48,141 bases of DNA from JAVJSD01 sp040219575 (lineage in GTDB: Bacteria; Planctomycetota; Planctomycetia; Pirellulales; Pirellulaceae): NCBI GenBank assembly GCA_040219575.1, contig JAVJSD010000105.1, forward strand, positions 1 through 48,141, given 5' to 3'. This document shows, piece after piece, positions 14,734 to 22,995 of this stretch. The position numbers were made by a program, and so were the translations under genes. Positions within the stretch are counted from its first letter, which is position 1. Every line of letters starts with the position of its first letter. The notes under the pieces are model-generated. The model was not told where the DNA came from. It worked only from the letters and a program-made list of their open reading frames with translations, and made no database searches.

Positions 14734-17163
14734 ATGATGAGCCTTCGCTTCAGCTACACACGATTGGGTGGTGTGGTTCTGGCCTTCTTCGCGATCACGG
14801 GGGCGCCGCTGCGGGCCCAGCAAGGCGACTCCAGCCAGATCCAATTCTTCGAGAAACACATCCGCCCCGTGCTGGCGACACAGTGTTACTCCTGCCATTC
14901 GGCCGAGGCGAAAGAGATTGAAGGCGGGCTGTCGCTCGACACGCGGGCGGGAATCCGCCAGGGAGGCGAGATCGGTCCGGCCGTCGTGCCCGGCAGCGTG
15001 GCGCGCAGCCTGCTGATCAAGGCCATCCGGCAGACGGACCCCGACTTGCAGATGCCGCCCGACAAAAAGCTGCCGGCGGAGACGATCGCCAACTTCGAGC
15101 GGTGGGTGGCGATGGGAGCGCCGGACCCGCGCGAGGGCGCGGCGGCCGTCACCGACAAATACGAGATCGATCTTGAAAAGGGCCGAGAGTTCTGGGCCTT
15201 TCAACCGCCGCAAAAGACCGCGCCGGCCGAGGTCAAGAACACGGCCTGGCCGCGGAGCGACATCGATCGGTTTTTGTTGGTGGAATTGGAAGCCAAGGGG
15301 CTGCGCCCGGTCGCCGACGCCGACGCGGAGACGTTGGCGCGTCGCCTCTCGTTCGATCTGATCGGTCTGCCGCCTACGCCCCAACAGGTCGACCAGTTCG
15401 CCGAATTGCACGCCCACAGCCCGCAGCAGGCCGTCGCCTCGTTGGTCGATCAATTGCTGGACTCTCCCAAGTTCGGCGAACGTTGGGGCCGCCACTGGCT
15501 CGACGTCGCCCGCTTCGCCGAGTCGACCGGCCAGTCCGCCAACTTCGCCTACCCGCACGCTTGGCGCTACCGCGACTGGGTGATCGACGCCTTCAACGCG
15601 GACAAGCCCTACGACGAATTCATCCGCGCGCAACTCGCCGGCGACCTGCTGCCCGCCGACGACGACATCCAGCAGGCGGCCAACCTCGTGGCCACCGGCT
15701 TTCTGGCGATCGGGCCCAAGTCGCTCAACGAACGCAATCCGCGTCAGTTTCAAATGGACCTGGCCGACGAACAGATCGACGCCACGTTCCAAGCGTTCCA
15801 GGCGCTGACGGTGGCCTGCGCGCGTTGCCACGACCACCGCTTCGATCCCATCACGCAGGCCGACTACTACGCGTTGGCCGGCATCTTCCGCAGCACCGAG
15901 ACCTGCTACGGCACGATCCGCGTCCTACAGAGCAACCATCCCAGTCCGCTTGTGGAATTGCCCGAGCAGTCAAACGCCGTCGGCGCGCTGCCGCAACTTT
16001 CGGAGTCCCGGCGGCAATCGATCGAACGGCAGATCGAGGCCCAGCAAGAGCAGATGGCCGAGATCACCAGCCGCGACGAGTTCATTCGACGCATCTTTAT
16101 CGCCTCGCGGATCGCGCAACTGCGCAGCCAACTCGACCAGTACGACGAAGACGGCGTCTCCCGGGCGTTGGCGATGGGCGTCCGCGAAGGCCGCTTCACC
16201 TCCGACAGCGAGTTGCTCGTCCGAGGTGAAATCGATCAGCCGAGCGACTGGGTGCGGCGCGGCTTTCCCAAGGTGCTGACCGAGACGCAGCCGATCATCC
16301 GTTGGGGCGAAAGCGGCCGCCGCCAATTGGCCGACTGGATCGCGTCGCCCGAGAACCCGCTCACCGCCCGGGTGATGGTCAACCGTGTGTGGCTGCACCT
16401 GTTCGGCCGCGGGCTGGTGGCGACGCCCGACAACTTCGGCGCCGCGGGACAGTCTCCCAGTCACGGAGAGTTGCTCGACCATTTGGCCGTGTCGTTTGTG
16501 GACGACGGCTGGTCGATCAAACAACTGATCCGCCGCATCGTTCTCAGTCGCGCCTACCAGTTGTCCTCGGAATTCGACGCGAAGAACTTCGAGGCGGACC
16601 CCGAAAACGTGTTGGTCTGGCGGATGCCCAAGCGACGCCTGGAGGCCGAGGCGCTGCGCGACAGCATGCTGCTGCTGGGAGGTCGGCTCGACCTGGAGCC
16701 GCCCAGCGGCAGCCCGGTGGCGCTGGCCGGCGAGGGAAACGTGCAACAGTTGCTGTTCCGCGGCGATCCATCGGCCAGCGACACGCACCGTTCGGTCTAC
16801 CTCCCCATCGTCCGCGACCAACTCCCCGAGATGCTGACGATCTTCGACTTTCCCGACCCCAGCCTGATCATCGGCCAGCGGTCGACCACCACCATCCCCG
16901 CCCAGTCGCTGTTCCTGATGAACAACCTCTTCGTGCTGCGACAGGCCGATGGATTGGCGACGCGGATCACTTCGGAAAGCGACGACCAGCACCAACGCAT
17001 CGAGCAGGCCTATCGACTCTGCTACTCGCGATCGCCGACCGATAGCGAGATGAACAACGCCCTCAAGTTCCTCGACGACTACGGCAAGATCCATACGCAA
17101 CGCTCCACCTGGGCGTCGTTCTGTCAGGCGCTGCTGGCCAGCGCCGAATTCGCACAGCGTTGA
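14734..17163 (+). CDS. Secreted cytochrome c-like PSCyt1 / DUF1549 / DUF1553 protein
   Basis: An 809-residue exported protein from ATG 14734, with a signal peptide ending near ALRAQ (residue about 29). An N-terminal planctomycete-type cytochrome domain has CYSCH at 51-55 and a distal Met in LQMPPDKKLP. A DUF1549 domain (about 170-380) contains FGERWGRHWLDVARFAES near 247 and a second CxxCH (CARCH, 362-366). A DUF1553 domain (about 525-790) contains GRRQLADWIASPENPLTARVMVNRVW. Proteins of this type are hugely expanded in planctomycetes and are generally encoded next to DUF1501 proteins, as here 28 nt downstream. The function is not firmly known; a periplasmic redox role in polymer breakdown has been suggested. 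First gene of an operon. Confidence 0.93.
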   Translation: MMSLRFSYTRLGGVVLAFFAITGAPLRAQQGDSSQIQFFEKHIRPVLATQCYSCHSAEAKEIEGGLSLDTRAGIRQGGEIGPAVVPGSVARSLLIKAIRQTDPDLQMPPDKKLPAETIANFERWVAMGAPDPREGAAAVTDKYEIDLEKGREFWAFQPPQKTAPAEVKNTAWPRSDIDRFLLVELEAKGLRPVADADAETLARRLSFDLIGLPPTPQQVDQFAELHAHSPQQAVASLVDQLLDSPKFGERWGRHWLDVARFAESTGQSANFAYPHAWRYRDWVIDAFNADKPYDEFIRAQLAGDLLPADDDIQQAANLVATGFLAIGPKSLNERNPRQFQMDLADEQIDATFQAFQALTVACARCHDHRFDPITQADYYALAGIFRSTETCYGTIRVLQSNHPSPLVELPEQSNAVGALPQLSESRRQSIERQIEAQQEQMAEITSRDEFIRRIFIASRIAQLRSQLDQYDEDGVSRALAMGVREGRFTSDSELLVRGEIDQPSDWVRRGFPKVLTETQPIIRWGESGRRQLADWIASPENPLTARVMVNRVWLHLFGRGLVATPDNFGAAGQSPSHGELLDHLAVSFVDDGWSIKQLIRRIVLSRAYQLSSEFDAKNFEADPENVLVWRMPKRRLEAEALRDSMLLLGGRLDLEPPSGSPVALAGEGNVQQLLFRGDPSASDTHRSVYLPIVRDQLPEMLTIFDFPDPSLIIGQRSTTTIPAQSLFLMNNLFVLRQADGLATRITSESDDQHQRIEQAYRLCYSRSPTDSEMNNALKFLDDYGKIHTQRSTWASFCQALLASAEFAQR

Positions 17164-17191
17164 ACCCCACTCGGATTCTGAGGATTCGAAC

Positions 17192-18604
17192 ATGAATACG
17201 GCTGCACCTTTGTTCTCCCGTCGCCAGGCGCTGAAGTGTGCGGGGGCCGGCTTCGGCTACCTCGCCTTCGCCGGGCTGTCGACGATGGCGGCCGAAGAGC
17301 AAAGTCCGCTCGCGCCGAAGCCGACGCATTTCCCGGCCAAGGCCAAGCACGTCATCTTCCTCTGCATGGAAGGCGCGCCGTCGCACGTCGACACGTTCGA
17401 CTACAAGCCCAAGCTGACCGCCGACAACGGCAAGTCGATGAGCGGCGCCCGGGCGCGGTCGGCCAAGCTGCTGGCCTCGCCGTGGCGGTTCAGCCAGCAC
17501 GGTGAAAGCGGCCAGTGGATTTCCGAACTGTTGCCCGAACTCGCCAAACACGCCGACGACCTGTGCGTGCTGCACGGCATGCATACCGACGTGCCGGCGC
17601 ACCCGCAGGCGTTCTTACAGTTGCACACCGGCGTGTCGCAGTTCAAGCGGCCTTCGCTGGGCGCCTGGACGTTCTACGGCCTGGGAACGGAGAACGAGAA
17701 CCTGCCCGGCTTCATCACCATCTCGCCGCCGCAGCGCAACGGCGGACCGGCCAACTACGGCAGCGCCTTCCTGCCGGCGATTTGCCAGGGGACCCCGATC
17801 CAGATGGGCGGCGGTCGATTCGGCGGTGGACTGGCCCGGCGAGGCCGCGGCGGGGCGTCGGGCGGCGTCAGCAACATCAAGAATCCGGGCCAGTCGCGCG
17901 ACGACCAGCGGATGCAACTCGACTTCATTCAGTCGCTCAACCAGGAGACCCTGCGTCGCGACGAGCAGAACGCCGGGGTCGAGGGCGCCATCGAGTCGTT
18001 CGAGTTGGCGTTCCGCATGCAGGCCGAGATGCCCAAGGTGATGGACCTCTCGGAGGAGACCAGCGACACCGAGGCGTTGTACGGCATCGGCGAGCAGGCG
18101 ACCGACGGCTTCGGCAAGCAGTGCCTGCTGGCGCGGCGGATGGTCGAGGCGGGCGTGCGGTTCGTCGAGATTACGTCCGGTCAGTGGGATCACCATCGCA
18201 ACCTGAAGGAGGCGTTGGCGGGCAAGACGCAGAGCATCGACAAACCGATCGCCGGCTTGCTGCAAGACCTGAAGCAGCGCGGCTTGCTCGACCAAACGCT
18301 CATCCTGTGGGGCGGCGAATTCGGACGAACGCCCTACGCCCAGGGCGACGACGGCCGCGACCACAACCACCGCGGCTTCACGACCTGGATGGCCGGCGGC
18401 GGAGCGAAAGGCGGCCTCTCGTACGGAGCCACCGACGACTACGGCTACGAGGCGGTCGAAGGCAAGGTGCACATCCACGACTGGCACGCCACCATCCTGC
18501 ACCTGCTGGGGCTGGACCATCAGCGGCTCACCTACCGCTACGCCGGCCGCGACATGCGCCTGACCGACGTGAAAGGCAACGTCGTCAAGGACATCGTCGC
18601 CTGA
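17192..18604 (+). CDS. DUF1501 protein with Tat-like signal
   Basis: A 470-residue protein. The N-terminus has SRRQALKCAGAGFGYLAFAGL, a twin-arginine-type export signal (F-S-R-R-Q-A-L-K). The DUF1501 fold is related to the sulfatase/alkaline phosphatase superfamily. Diagnostic segments are FLCMEGAPSHVDTFDYKP (about 54-71), LARRMVEAGVRFVEI and LWGGEFGRTPYAQG (372-385), followed by DGRDHNHRGFTTWMAGGG. A glycine/arginine-rich insert, GGGRFGGGLARRGRGGASGG, lies near 207-226. It is encoded 28 nt after the PSCyt1 gene, its usual partner. The long stem-loop at 18660-18740 follows. Confidence 0.92.
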   Translation: MNTAAPLFSRRQALKCAGAGFGYLAFAGLSTMAAEEQSPLAPKPTHFPAKAKHVIFLCMEGAPSHVDTFDYKPKLTADNGKSMSGARARSAKLLASPWRFSQHGESGQWISELLPELAKHADDLCVLHGMHTDVPAHPQAFLQLHTGVSQFKRPSLGAWTFYGLGTENENLPGFITISPPQRNGGPANYGSAFLPAICQGTPIQMGGGRFGGGLARRGRGGASGGVSNIKNPGQSRDDQRMQLDFIQSLNQETLRRDEQNAGVEGAIESFELAFRMQAEMPKVMDLSEETSDTEALYGIGEQATDGFGKQCLLARRMVEAGVRFVEITSGQWDHHRNLKEALAGKTQSIDKPIAGLLQDLKQRGLLDQTLILWGGEFGRTPYAQGDDGRDHNHRGFTTWMAGGGAKGGLSYGATDDYGYEAVEGKVHIHDWHATILHLLGLDHQRLTYRYAGRDMRLTDVKGNVVKDIVA

Positions 18605-18659
18605 GGCCATCCGCCCCGTCGCGGCCGCGACGAGCGGCGTCAGAAACAGAAGGCGGTCA

Positions 18660-18740
18660 AACCGCTGATGAACGCTGACGAAACGCTAATGACAAGCAGC
18701 ATCCAGTCCATTAGCGCTGAATTGGCGTTCACCAGCGGTT
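18660..18740. terminator. Nested long stem-loop after DUF1501 gene
   Basis: Outer arms AACCGCTGATGAACGC (18660-18675) and GCGTTCACCAGCGGTT (18725-18740) pair with one mismatch. Inner arms CGCTAATG (18684-18691) and CATTAGCG (18709-18716) pair perfectly. It sits 55 nt after the stop, separating the operon from the LamG-like gene. It is either a transcription terminator or a repeat element. Confidence 0.5.
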
Positions 18741-18891
18741 CGTCTTGGTCTTTGTTGGGTTCCGGCTGCTCCGGGCTGACTTCCCTCCGTGTCTCGAACG
18801 GATTCTAATTGCAAGCCGCAAGGAAACGCGGGCAAGACACGAATCTTGTGGACCGGTCTTTCGACGACTTTCCGGACGAGGAACTCTGAGT

Positions 18892-19776
18892 ATGCGGTAT
18901 CGAGTCGCGACGTTCATCTTCTCCGTGCTGTGGCTCATGTTCTTGCCTGCAGCATTCAGCCGGGCGGAGGATCCTCTGTTGGATTCCGTCACGCTGTACG
19001 CCTCCTTCGACGAACAAGTGGTGGCCGATTTCGGCGGCGGCGGCTTGAAGCCGCGCACGCGCAGCGATCATCCGACGGAGAAAGGCGAATACGTCTTTCA
19101 GGACGGATTCGAGGCCTCCGTGTTTCGCATCGCGGAGTCTCGGGGCGCGGCCGGCGGCGCGCTGCAGTGCGTCGATGTCTTGCCGCGTCGGGGACGCATT
19201 TTCTTTCCCGCCCAAGGCAACCTGGCGTTCGATGCCGACGGCTGGGGCGGCGCGGTGTCGTTGTGGCTGAACACCAATCCCAACACGCTGCTGAAGACGC
19301 CCTACTGCGATCCGGTGCAGATCACCCACAAGGGAGCGCACGACGGCGGCATCTGGCTCGACTTCCCCGACAGCAAACCGCGCGACATGCGGCTGGGCGT
19401 GTTTCCGGCCCTCGCGCCGGACGAGAAACCGCTCCAGGAATCCGATCCGCTGGCGGCGCTGGTTCGCCTGTCGCGCGTGCCGTTCAAGGTGAACCAGTGG
19501 CATCACGTGGTGGCGACGTGGGATCGATTCGATACGGGCGAGGCGAACGGGATTGCCCGGCTGTATGTCGACGGCCGCCAGGTCGGTGAACTGAAAGACC
19601 GCAACCTGGCCATGAAATGGGACCTCGATCAGACGGGCGTCTACTTCGCCGTCAACTACGTTGGCCTGCTCGACGAACTGGCGTTGTTCGACCGTGCTCT
19701 CACCGAGGAGGAGATCTCCCAGCTTTACAGCAAGCCGGGCTGGCTGAATGAGCAAAAGGCGGAGCTCACTCGCTGA
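18892..19776 (+). CDS. Secreted LamG/concanavalin-like lectin protein
   Basis: A 294-residue exported protein from ATG 18892, with a GAGGAA ribosome site about 10 nt upstream and a signal peptide ending near AFSRAED (residue about 24). It is one beta-sandwich: LYASFDEQVVADF, then GAVSLWLNTNPNTLL, KVNQWHHVVATWDR, GIARLYVDGRQVGELKD and GLLDELALFDRALTEEEISQLY. The last motif is the typical closing strand of LamG/laminin-G_3 domains, which bind sugars or proteins. No enzymatic motif is seen. Its position after the PSCyt1/DUF1501 pair suits a carbohydrate-binding role, but that is inference. Confidence 0.85.
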   Translation: MRYRVATFIFSVLWLMFLPAAFSRAEDPLLDSVTLYASFDEQVVADFGGGGLKPRTRSDHPTEKGEYVFQDGFEASVFRIAESRGAAGGALQCVDVLPRRGRIFFPAQGNLAFDADGWGGAVSLWLNTNPNTLLKTPYCDPVQITHKGAHDGGIWLDFPDSKPRDMRLGVFPALAPDEKPLQESDPLAALVRLSRVPFKVNQWHHVVATWDRFDTGEANGIARLYVDGRQVGELKDRNLAMKWDLDQTGVYFAVNYVGLLDELALFDRALTEEEISQLYSKPGWLNEQKAELTR

Positions 19777-19887
19777 GTCGATTCGCGGGAGGTCGTGGGC
19801 GGCGCCCGGCACACGACGGCGGCCAAAACGGATACGATGCGGCAAGCATTGATCGGCCGCTATCGTGATCTGCGAGGGAACTTCAAC

Positions 19888-21426
19888 TTGACCAGCCGGG
19901 AATCAACCGCCCCCATCGAAATGCCGCCGCCGGATGAGCATAACCAGCAGCTCGTCCGCCACGCGCATCCGCCGAATTGGAAGAATCCCACGCCCGACGG
20001 CGTGTACAACCTGGTGGCGATCGGCGGAGGGACGGCGGGCATCATCGCGGCCCTCGGGGCGGCGGGACTGGGCGGCAAAGCAGCCCTGGTTGAACGTCGC
20101 CTGCTGGGCGGGGATTGCCTGAATTACGGCTGTGTGCCCAGCAAGGCGTTGATCCGCGCCGCCCGGGCCGTGCATCAGGCGCGGATCGGTGAAACGTACG
20201 GCGTTCGGGGAAGCGCCGACGCCCAGGCGGACTTCGCCGCGGTGATGCAGCGGATGCGCCGCCTGCGGGCGCGGATCAGCCACCACGATTCGGCGCAGCG
20301 GTTCACCGAGATGGGCGTCGACGTCTACCTGGGCGACGCCCGATTCACGGGGCCCAACACGGTGGACGTCGCCGGCCGAGAACTTCGCTTTCGTCGCTGT
20401 GTGATCGCCACCGGCGGCAGACCGGCGACGCCGCAAGTACCCGGACTGGAGGAGTCGGGTTACCTGACCAACGAGACGATCTTTTCGCTCACCGAACTAC
20501 CGCGCCGTCTGCTGGTGCTCGGCGCGGGGCCGATCGGCACGGAACTCGCGCAGGCCTTTCGTCGGTTCGGCAGTGAAGTGCACCTGGTCAATCGCGGGAA
20601 GCGATTGCTGCCCCGCGAGGACGCGCTGGCGGCGGGCGTCGTGCAGAGGCAGTTCGAAAGCGAAGGCATCGTGTGTCACTTCGATGCGACGCTGGCGAAT
20701 GTCTCGACGACGGACGGCCCCGGCGGAGCGCGACGCGTCACGATTGAGAAACCCGGCGGCGCCGAGACGGTGGAGGTCGACGCGATTCTGGTCGCCGTGG
20801 GCCGCGCGCCGAACGTCGAAGGGCTGGGCCTGAAAGCGGCGGGCGTAAAGACCAACGCGCGGGGCGTGGAGGTCAACGACTTTCTGCAAAGCAGCAATCC
20901 CCACATCTACGCCGCCGGCGACGTGGCGGGCAGCTATCAGTTCACGCACGCGGCCGACGCCATGGCCCGGGCATGCATTCAGAACGCGTTTTTCTTCGGC
21001 CGCAAGCGGTTGAGCCGCATGGTCATTCCCCGCACCACCTACACCGATCCCGAGGTGGCGCACGTCGGGCTGACGCTGCAGGAGGCCGAGCGCGACGGCG
21101 TCGAGGTCGACAGCTATCGCGACGAATTGTCCAATGTCGATCGGGCCATTCTCGACGGCGAGGAAGACGGATACGCCGTCGTTCACTGCCGCAAGGGAAG
21201 CGGAAACGTCGTCGGCGCCACGATCGTCGGCAGCCACGCGGGCGAGTTGATCGGCGAGGTGTCGTTGCTGATGACCAAGGGGCTCGGGCTCGGCGCGTTG
21301 TCCGAGACGGTCCACTGCTATCCGACGCAGGTCGAGGTGCTCAAGCGAATCGGCGACCAATTCAACCGAGGCCGCCTGACGCCGCTGGTGGCCCGGGTGC
21401 TGAAATTCCTTCTCACCCACCGCTAG
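19888..21426 (+). CDS. Mercuric reductase-like FAD/NAD(P) disulfide oxidoreductase
   Basis: About 512 residues from a TTG at 19888, with GAGGGAA 8 nt upstream. An ATG at 19837 without a ribosome site and an ATG at 19921 are alternatives. It belongs to the class I pyridine nucleotide-disulfide reductases: FAD-binding VAIGGGTAGIIAALGAAG, redox-active GGDCLNYGCVPSKAL (C77 and C82), NAD(P) fold VLGAGPIGTELAQAFRRFG, FAD site NPHIYAAGDVAG, and a C-terminal dimerisation domain with a HCYPT motif where the catalytic His sits. The N-terminal segment PPPDEHNQQLVRHAHPPNWKNPTP is typical of the bacterial subgroup often annotated as mercuric reductase. It has no HMA domain and no C-terminal Cys pair for Hg(II), and no mer genes are nearby, so the substrate is probably not mercury. 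Confidence 0.88.
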   Translation: MTSRESTAPIEMPPPDEHNQQLVRHAHPPNWKNPTPDGVYNLVAIGGGTAGIIAALGAAGLGGKAALVERRLLGGDCLNYGCVPSKALIRAARAVHQARIGETYGVRGSADAQADFAAVMQRMRRLRARISHHDSAQRFTEMGVDVYLGDARFTGPNTVDVAGRELRFRRCVIATGGRPATPQVPGLEESGYLTNETIFSLTELPRRLLVLGAGPIGTELAQAFRRFGSEVHLVNRGKRLLPREDALAAGVVQRQFESEGIVCHFDATLANVSTTDGPGGARRVTIEKPGGAETVEVDAILVAVGRAPNVEGLGLKAAGVKTNARGVEVNDFLQSSNPHIYAAGDVAGSYQFTHAADAMARACIQNAFFFGRKRLSRMVIPRTTYTDPEVAHVGLTLQEAERDGVEVDSYRDELSNVDRAILDGEEDGYAVVHCRKGSGNVVGATIVGSHAGELIGEVSLLMTKGLGLGALSETVHCYPTQVEVLKRIGDQFNRGRLTPLVARVLKFLLTHR

Positions 21427-21485
21427 GCCGGTTTATTGATGAGCCGCTGGGCGTACGCAGCGCCCGGTTGTCGGGGTGAGATTCC

Positions 21486-21645
21486 GTAGCATGGCCGCCC
21501 TCGGCCGTGAATGCGCGTTCCAGCACACGGCTGTTGCTTCTCGAGAACCCGCGTGATCAAAGGCGAAGACTGCCTGCGGGTTTGGCGAAGCCCCGACGCT
21601 TCCTTGGAGGGACCGCCGATTCACGGCCGGGGGCGGCCATGCTAC
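21486..21645. repeat. 27-bp inverted repeat with 106-nt spacer
   Basis: GTAGCATGGCCGCCCTCGGC (first 20 of 27 bases, 21486-21512) pairs with 21619-21645 with a single mismatch. The spacer has no coding appearance. It could be a miniature element or a long hairpin. Confidence 0.7.
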
Positions 21646-21683
21646 GTGCTTCGCCGCTGCCGCGGTTTACTTCTCGCCTGGTT

Positions 21684-21729
21684 GGAGGCCGCCTTGGTTC
21701 GCCCCGAGACGGTGGTGTGCTATCGTGGA
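21684..21729 (+). promoter_or_regulatory. Putative promoter block, copy 1
   Basis: It shares GGAGGCCGCC..GGTTCGCCCCG and GTGTG-TATC-TGGA with 22869-22915. A sigma-70-like reading is TTCGCC at 21698, a 17-nt spacer, then TATCGT at 21721, 55 nt before the ATG at 21781. Confidence 0.45.
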
Positions 21730-21780
21730 CCACACGGACAGATGCCAGTCGCTTCATGGGCTCGGGGGCGCCAGACGAAG

Positions 21781-22857
21781 ATGAAATCCAAAGAATTCAA
21801 ACTGGGCGTGCAGAAGTTGGCGGCCGAAGCAGGCTTGCGCCGCCTCGCGCTCCGCCAACCGCCGGGCGATTGCTGGGTGGGCGTCTATCGCGGCATCGTC
21901 GTCATGCTGCACCTCGATGCGGTGCGGTTGCGCGTCGAGTTGCTCTCGCCCGAGGACGCGTCAGCCGAAGTTGAGTCAGCCGAGGTTGAATCAGGCGAGG
22001 TTGAATCAGTCGAAGCTGCCGAAACGGAGAAAGCGGAAGCGGAAGACAACGGCGTCCGTGAGCAGCGTGAGTCGCGTGAAGAATGCGACGACTCCTCCAC
22101 GAGCGACTTCCATCGCACGCAGCAAGCCGGCATTCCCGCCGCCTGGTTCGTGCAGAACGATGTCGGCCCATGGGGCTTCGAGTTGATCGTCGACAGCGAG
22201 CGAAGAGAACAGTTGGCGGATCACGCGCTCGACGGTGTGTTGAATTGCATCGTCGAGGACCTGCACGACCTGGGCGCCGAACAACAACAGCCCTGCTCTA
22301 CCTGCGACGCGGAGGCCGAGACGGTCGGCTATTTCCAAGACCCCGTCAGCCCGACGCTGGCGCCGTTTTGCGATTGTTGCTGGGAGGAGGCGAAGCAGGC
22401 CAGCGGCGGCGCGATCCGCGTCTCCGCGCCGTCGTACTACCTGGTGTCGTTGACGTTCCTCGCAGTGGCGTCCGTGCTCTTCGCCGGGGTCTGGGGATTC
22501 GCCCAGCACCCCAACGTGCGGCTTCCCCTGCCGATTCTGCTGTTCGGCTGCGGCGTCGCCGGATTCATGCTGGCGATGAAGACGGCCGAGATCGCCCGCG
22601 GTTCGAATCTCGTGCTGCGTTTGGCCATCGTGACGGCGGTGGTTCTCGCCACGCTGGCGGGCAACATCCTGGGCGTCAAACTCGCACTCGACGCCCAGGC
22701 TGTCTCGGTCCCCTTGTTGGACCTGGCGCCGATCTACTTCACCGAGTACTTTCCTGCCAACCTGGGAGAGGAGCTGACCTACCTCTCCGGCGGTGTGATC
22801 GGCGTCTTGGTCAGCTTCTTCACGCTCCGCGCCACCGAGCGAGTCCGGCTGCTTTGA
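21781..22857 (+). CDS. Membrane protein with zinc-knuckle cysteines and a repetitive acidic linker
   Basis: A 358-residue protein from ATG 21781. The N-terminal part is soluble (FKLGVQKLAAEAGLRRLALRQ). An acidic linker at 60-105 contains SAEVE-type repeats encoded by a 15-bp tandem repeat. The middle has cysteine pairs C172/C175 and C197, C199, C200 (CSTCDAE...FCDCC), a likely metal site. From about 218 there are four or five hydrophobic helices (SLTFLAVASVLFAGVWGF; LPILLFGCGVAGFMLAM; RLAIVTAVVLATLAGNILGV; SGGVIGVLVSFFTL). I do not recognise a family. A cytoplasmic sensory or assembly role at the inner membrane is only a guess. It is preceded by a shared promoter-like block. Confidence 0.75.
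   Translation: MKSKEFKLGVQKLAAEAGLRRLALRQPPGDCWVGVYRGIVVMLHLDAVRLRVELLSPEDASAEVESAEVESGEVESVEAAETEKAEAEDNGVREQRESREECDDSSTSDFHRTQQAGIPAAWFVQNDVGPWGFELIVDSERREQLADHALDGVLNCIVEDLHDLGAEQQQPCSTCDAEAETVGYFQDPVSPTLAPFCDCCWEEAKQASGGAIRVSAPSYYLVSLTFLAVASVLFAGVWGFAQHPNVRLPLPILLFGCGVAGFMLAMKTAEIARGSNLVLRLAIVTAVVLATLAGNILGVKLALDAQAVSVPLLDLAPIYFTEYFPANLGEELTYLSGGVIGVLVSFFTLRATERVRLL
21961..22020 (+). repeat. 15-bp tandem repeat, four units, in frame
   Basis: Units TCAGCCGAAGTTGAG, TCAGCCGAGGTTGAA, TCAGGCGAGGTTGAA and TCAGTCGAAGCTGCC encode S-A/G/V-E-V/A-E/A. Copy number could vary between strains without breaking the frame. Confidence 0.85.
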
Positions 22858-22868
22858 TTTCGTATCGG

Positions 22869-22915
22869 GGAGGCCGCCGCGGTTCGCCCCGTGGGCTGTC
22901 GTGTGTTATCCTGGA
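22869..22915 (+). promoter_or_regulatory. Putative promoter block, copy 2
   Basis: The counterpart of 21684-21729: TTCGCC at 22883, an 18-nt spacer, then TATCCT at 22907, inside a longer conserved context. It lies 80 nt upstream of the sulfatase ATG. Confidence 0.45.
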
Positions 22916-22995
22916 AGGCTTGAAATTCCCCTGCCGCTGTTCACTGTCGCGGACGGCCCGGCTTCCTCAAAGCTCTCAGACGAAGCGATCTTTCC

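Larger units (their letters stand above)
21427..21780. other. Intergenic region with large inverted repeat and promoter block
   Basis: It contains 27-bp inverted arms (21486-21512 and 21619-21645) around a 106-nt spacer. It then contains a 46-nt block (21684-21729) shared with the region upstream of the sulfatase gene. No gene was seen. Confidence 0.6.

Noticed and set aside
14128..15837. A 569-codon minus-strand open frame
   Set aside because: It covers the end of one real gene and the start of another on the plus strand, and its product has no recognisable domain.
19888..21426. Functional mercury resistance gene
   Set aside because: No HMA domain, no C-terminal cysteine pair and no merR/T/P neighbours; the fold alone does not show mercury reduction.
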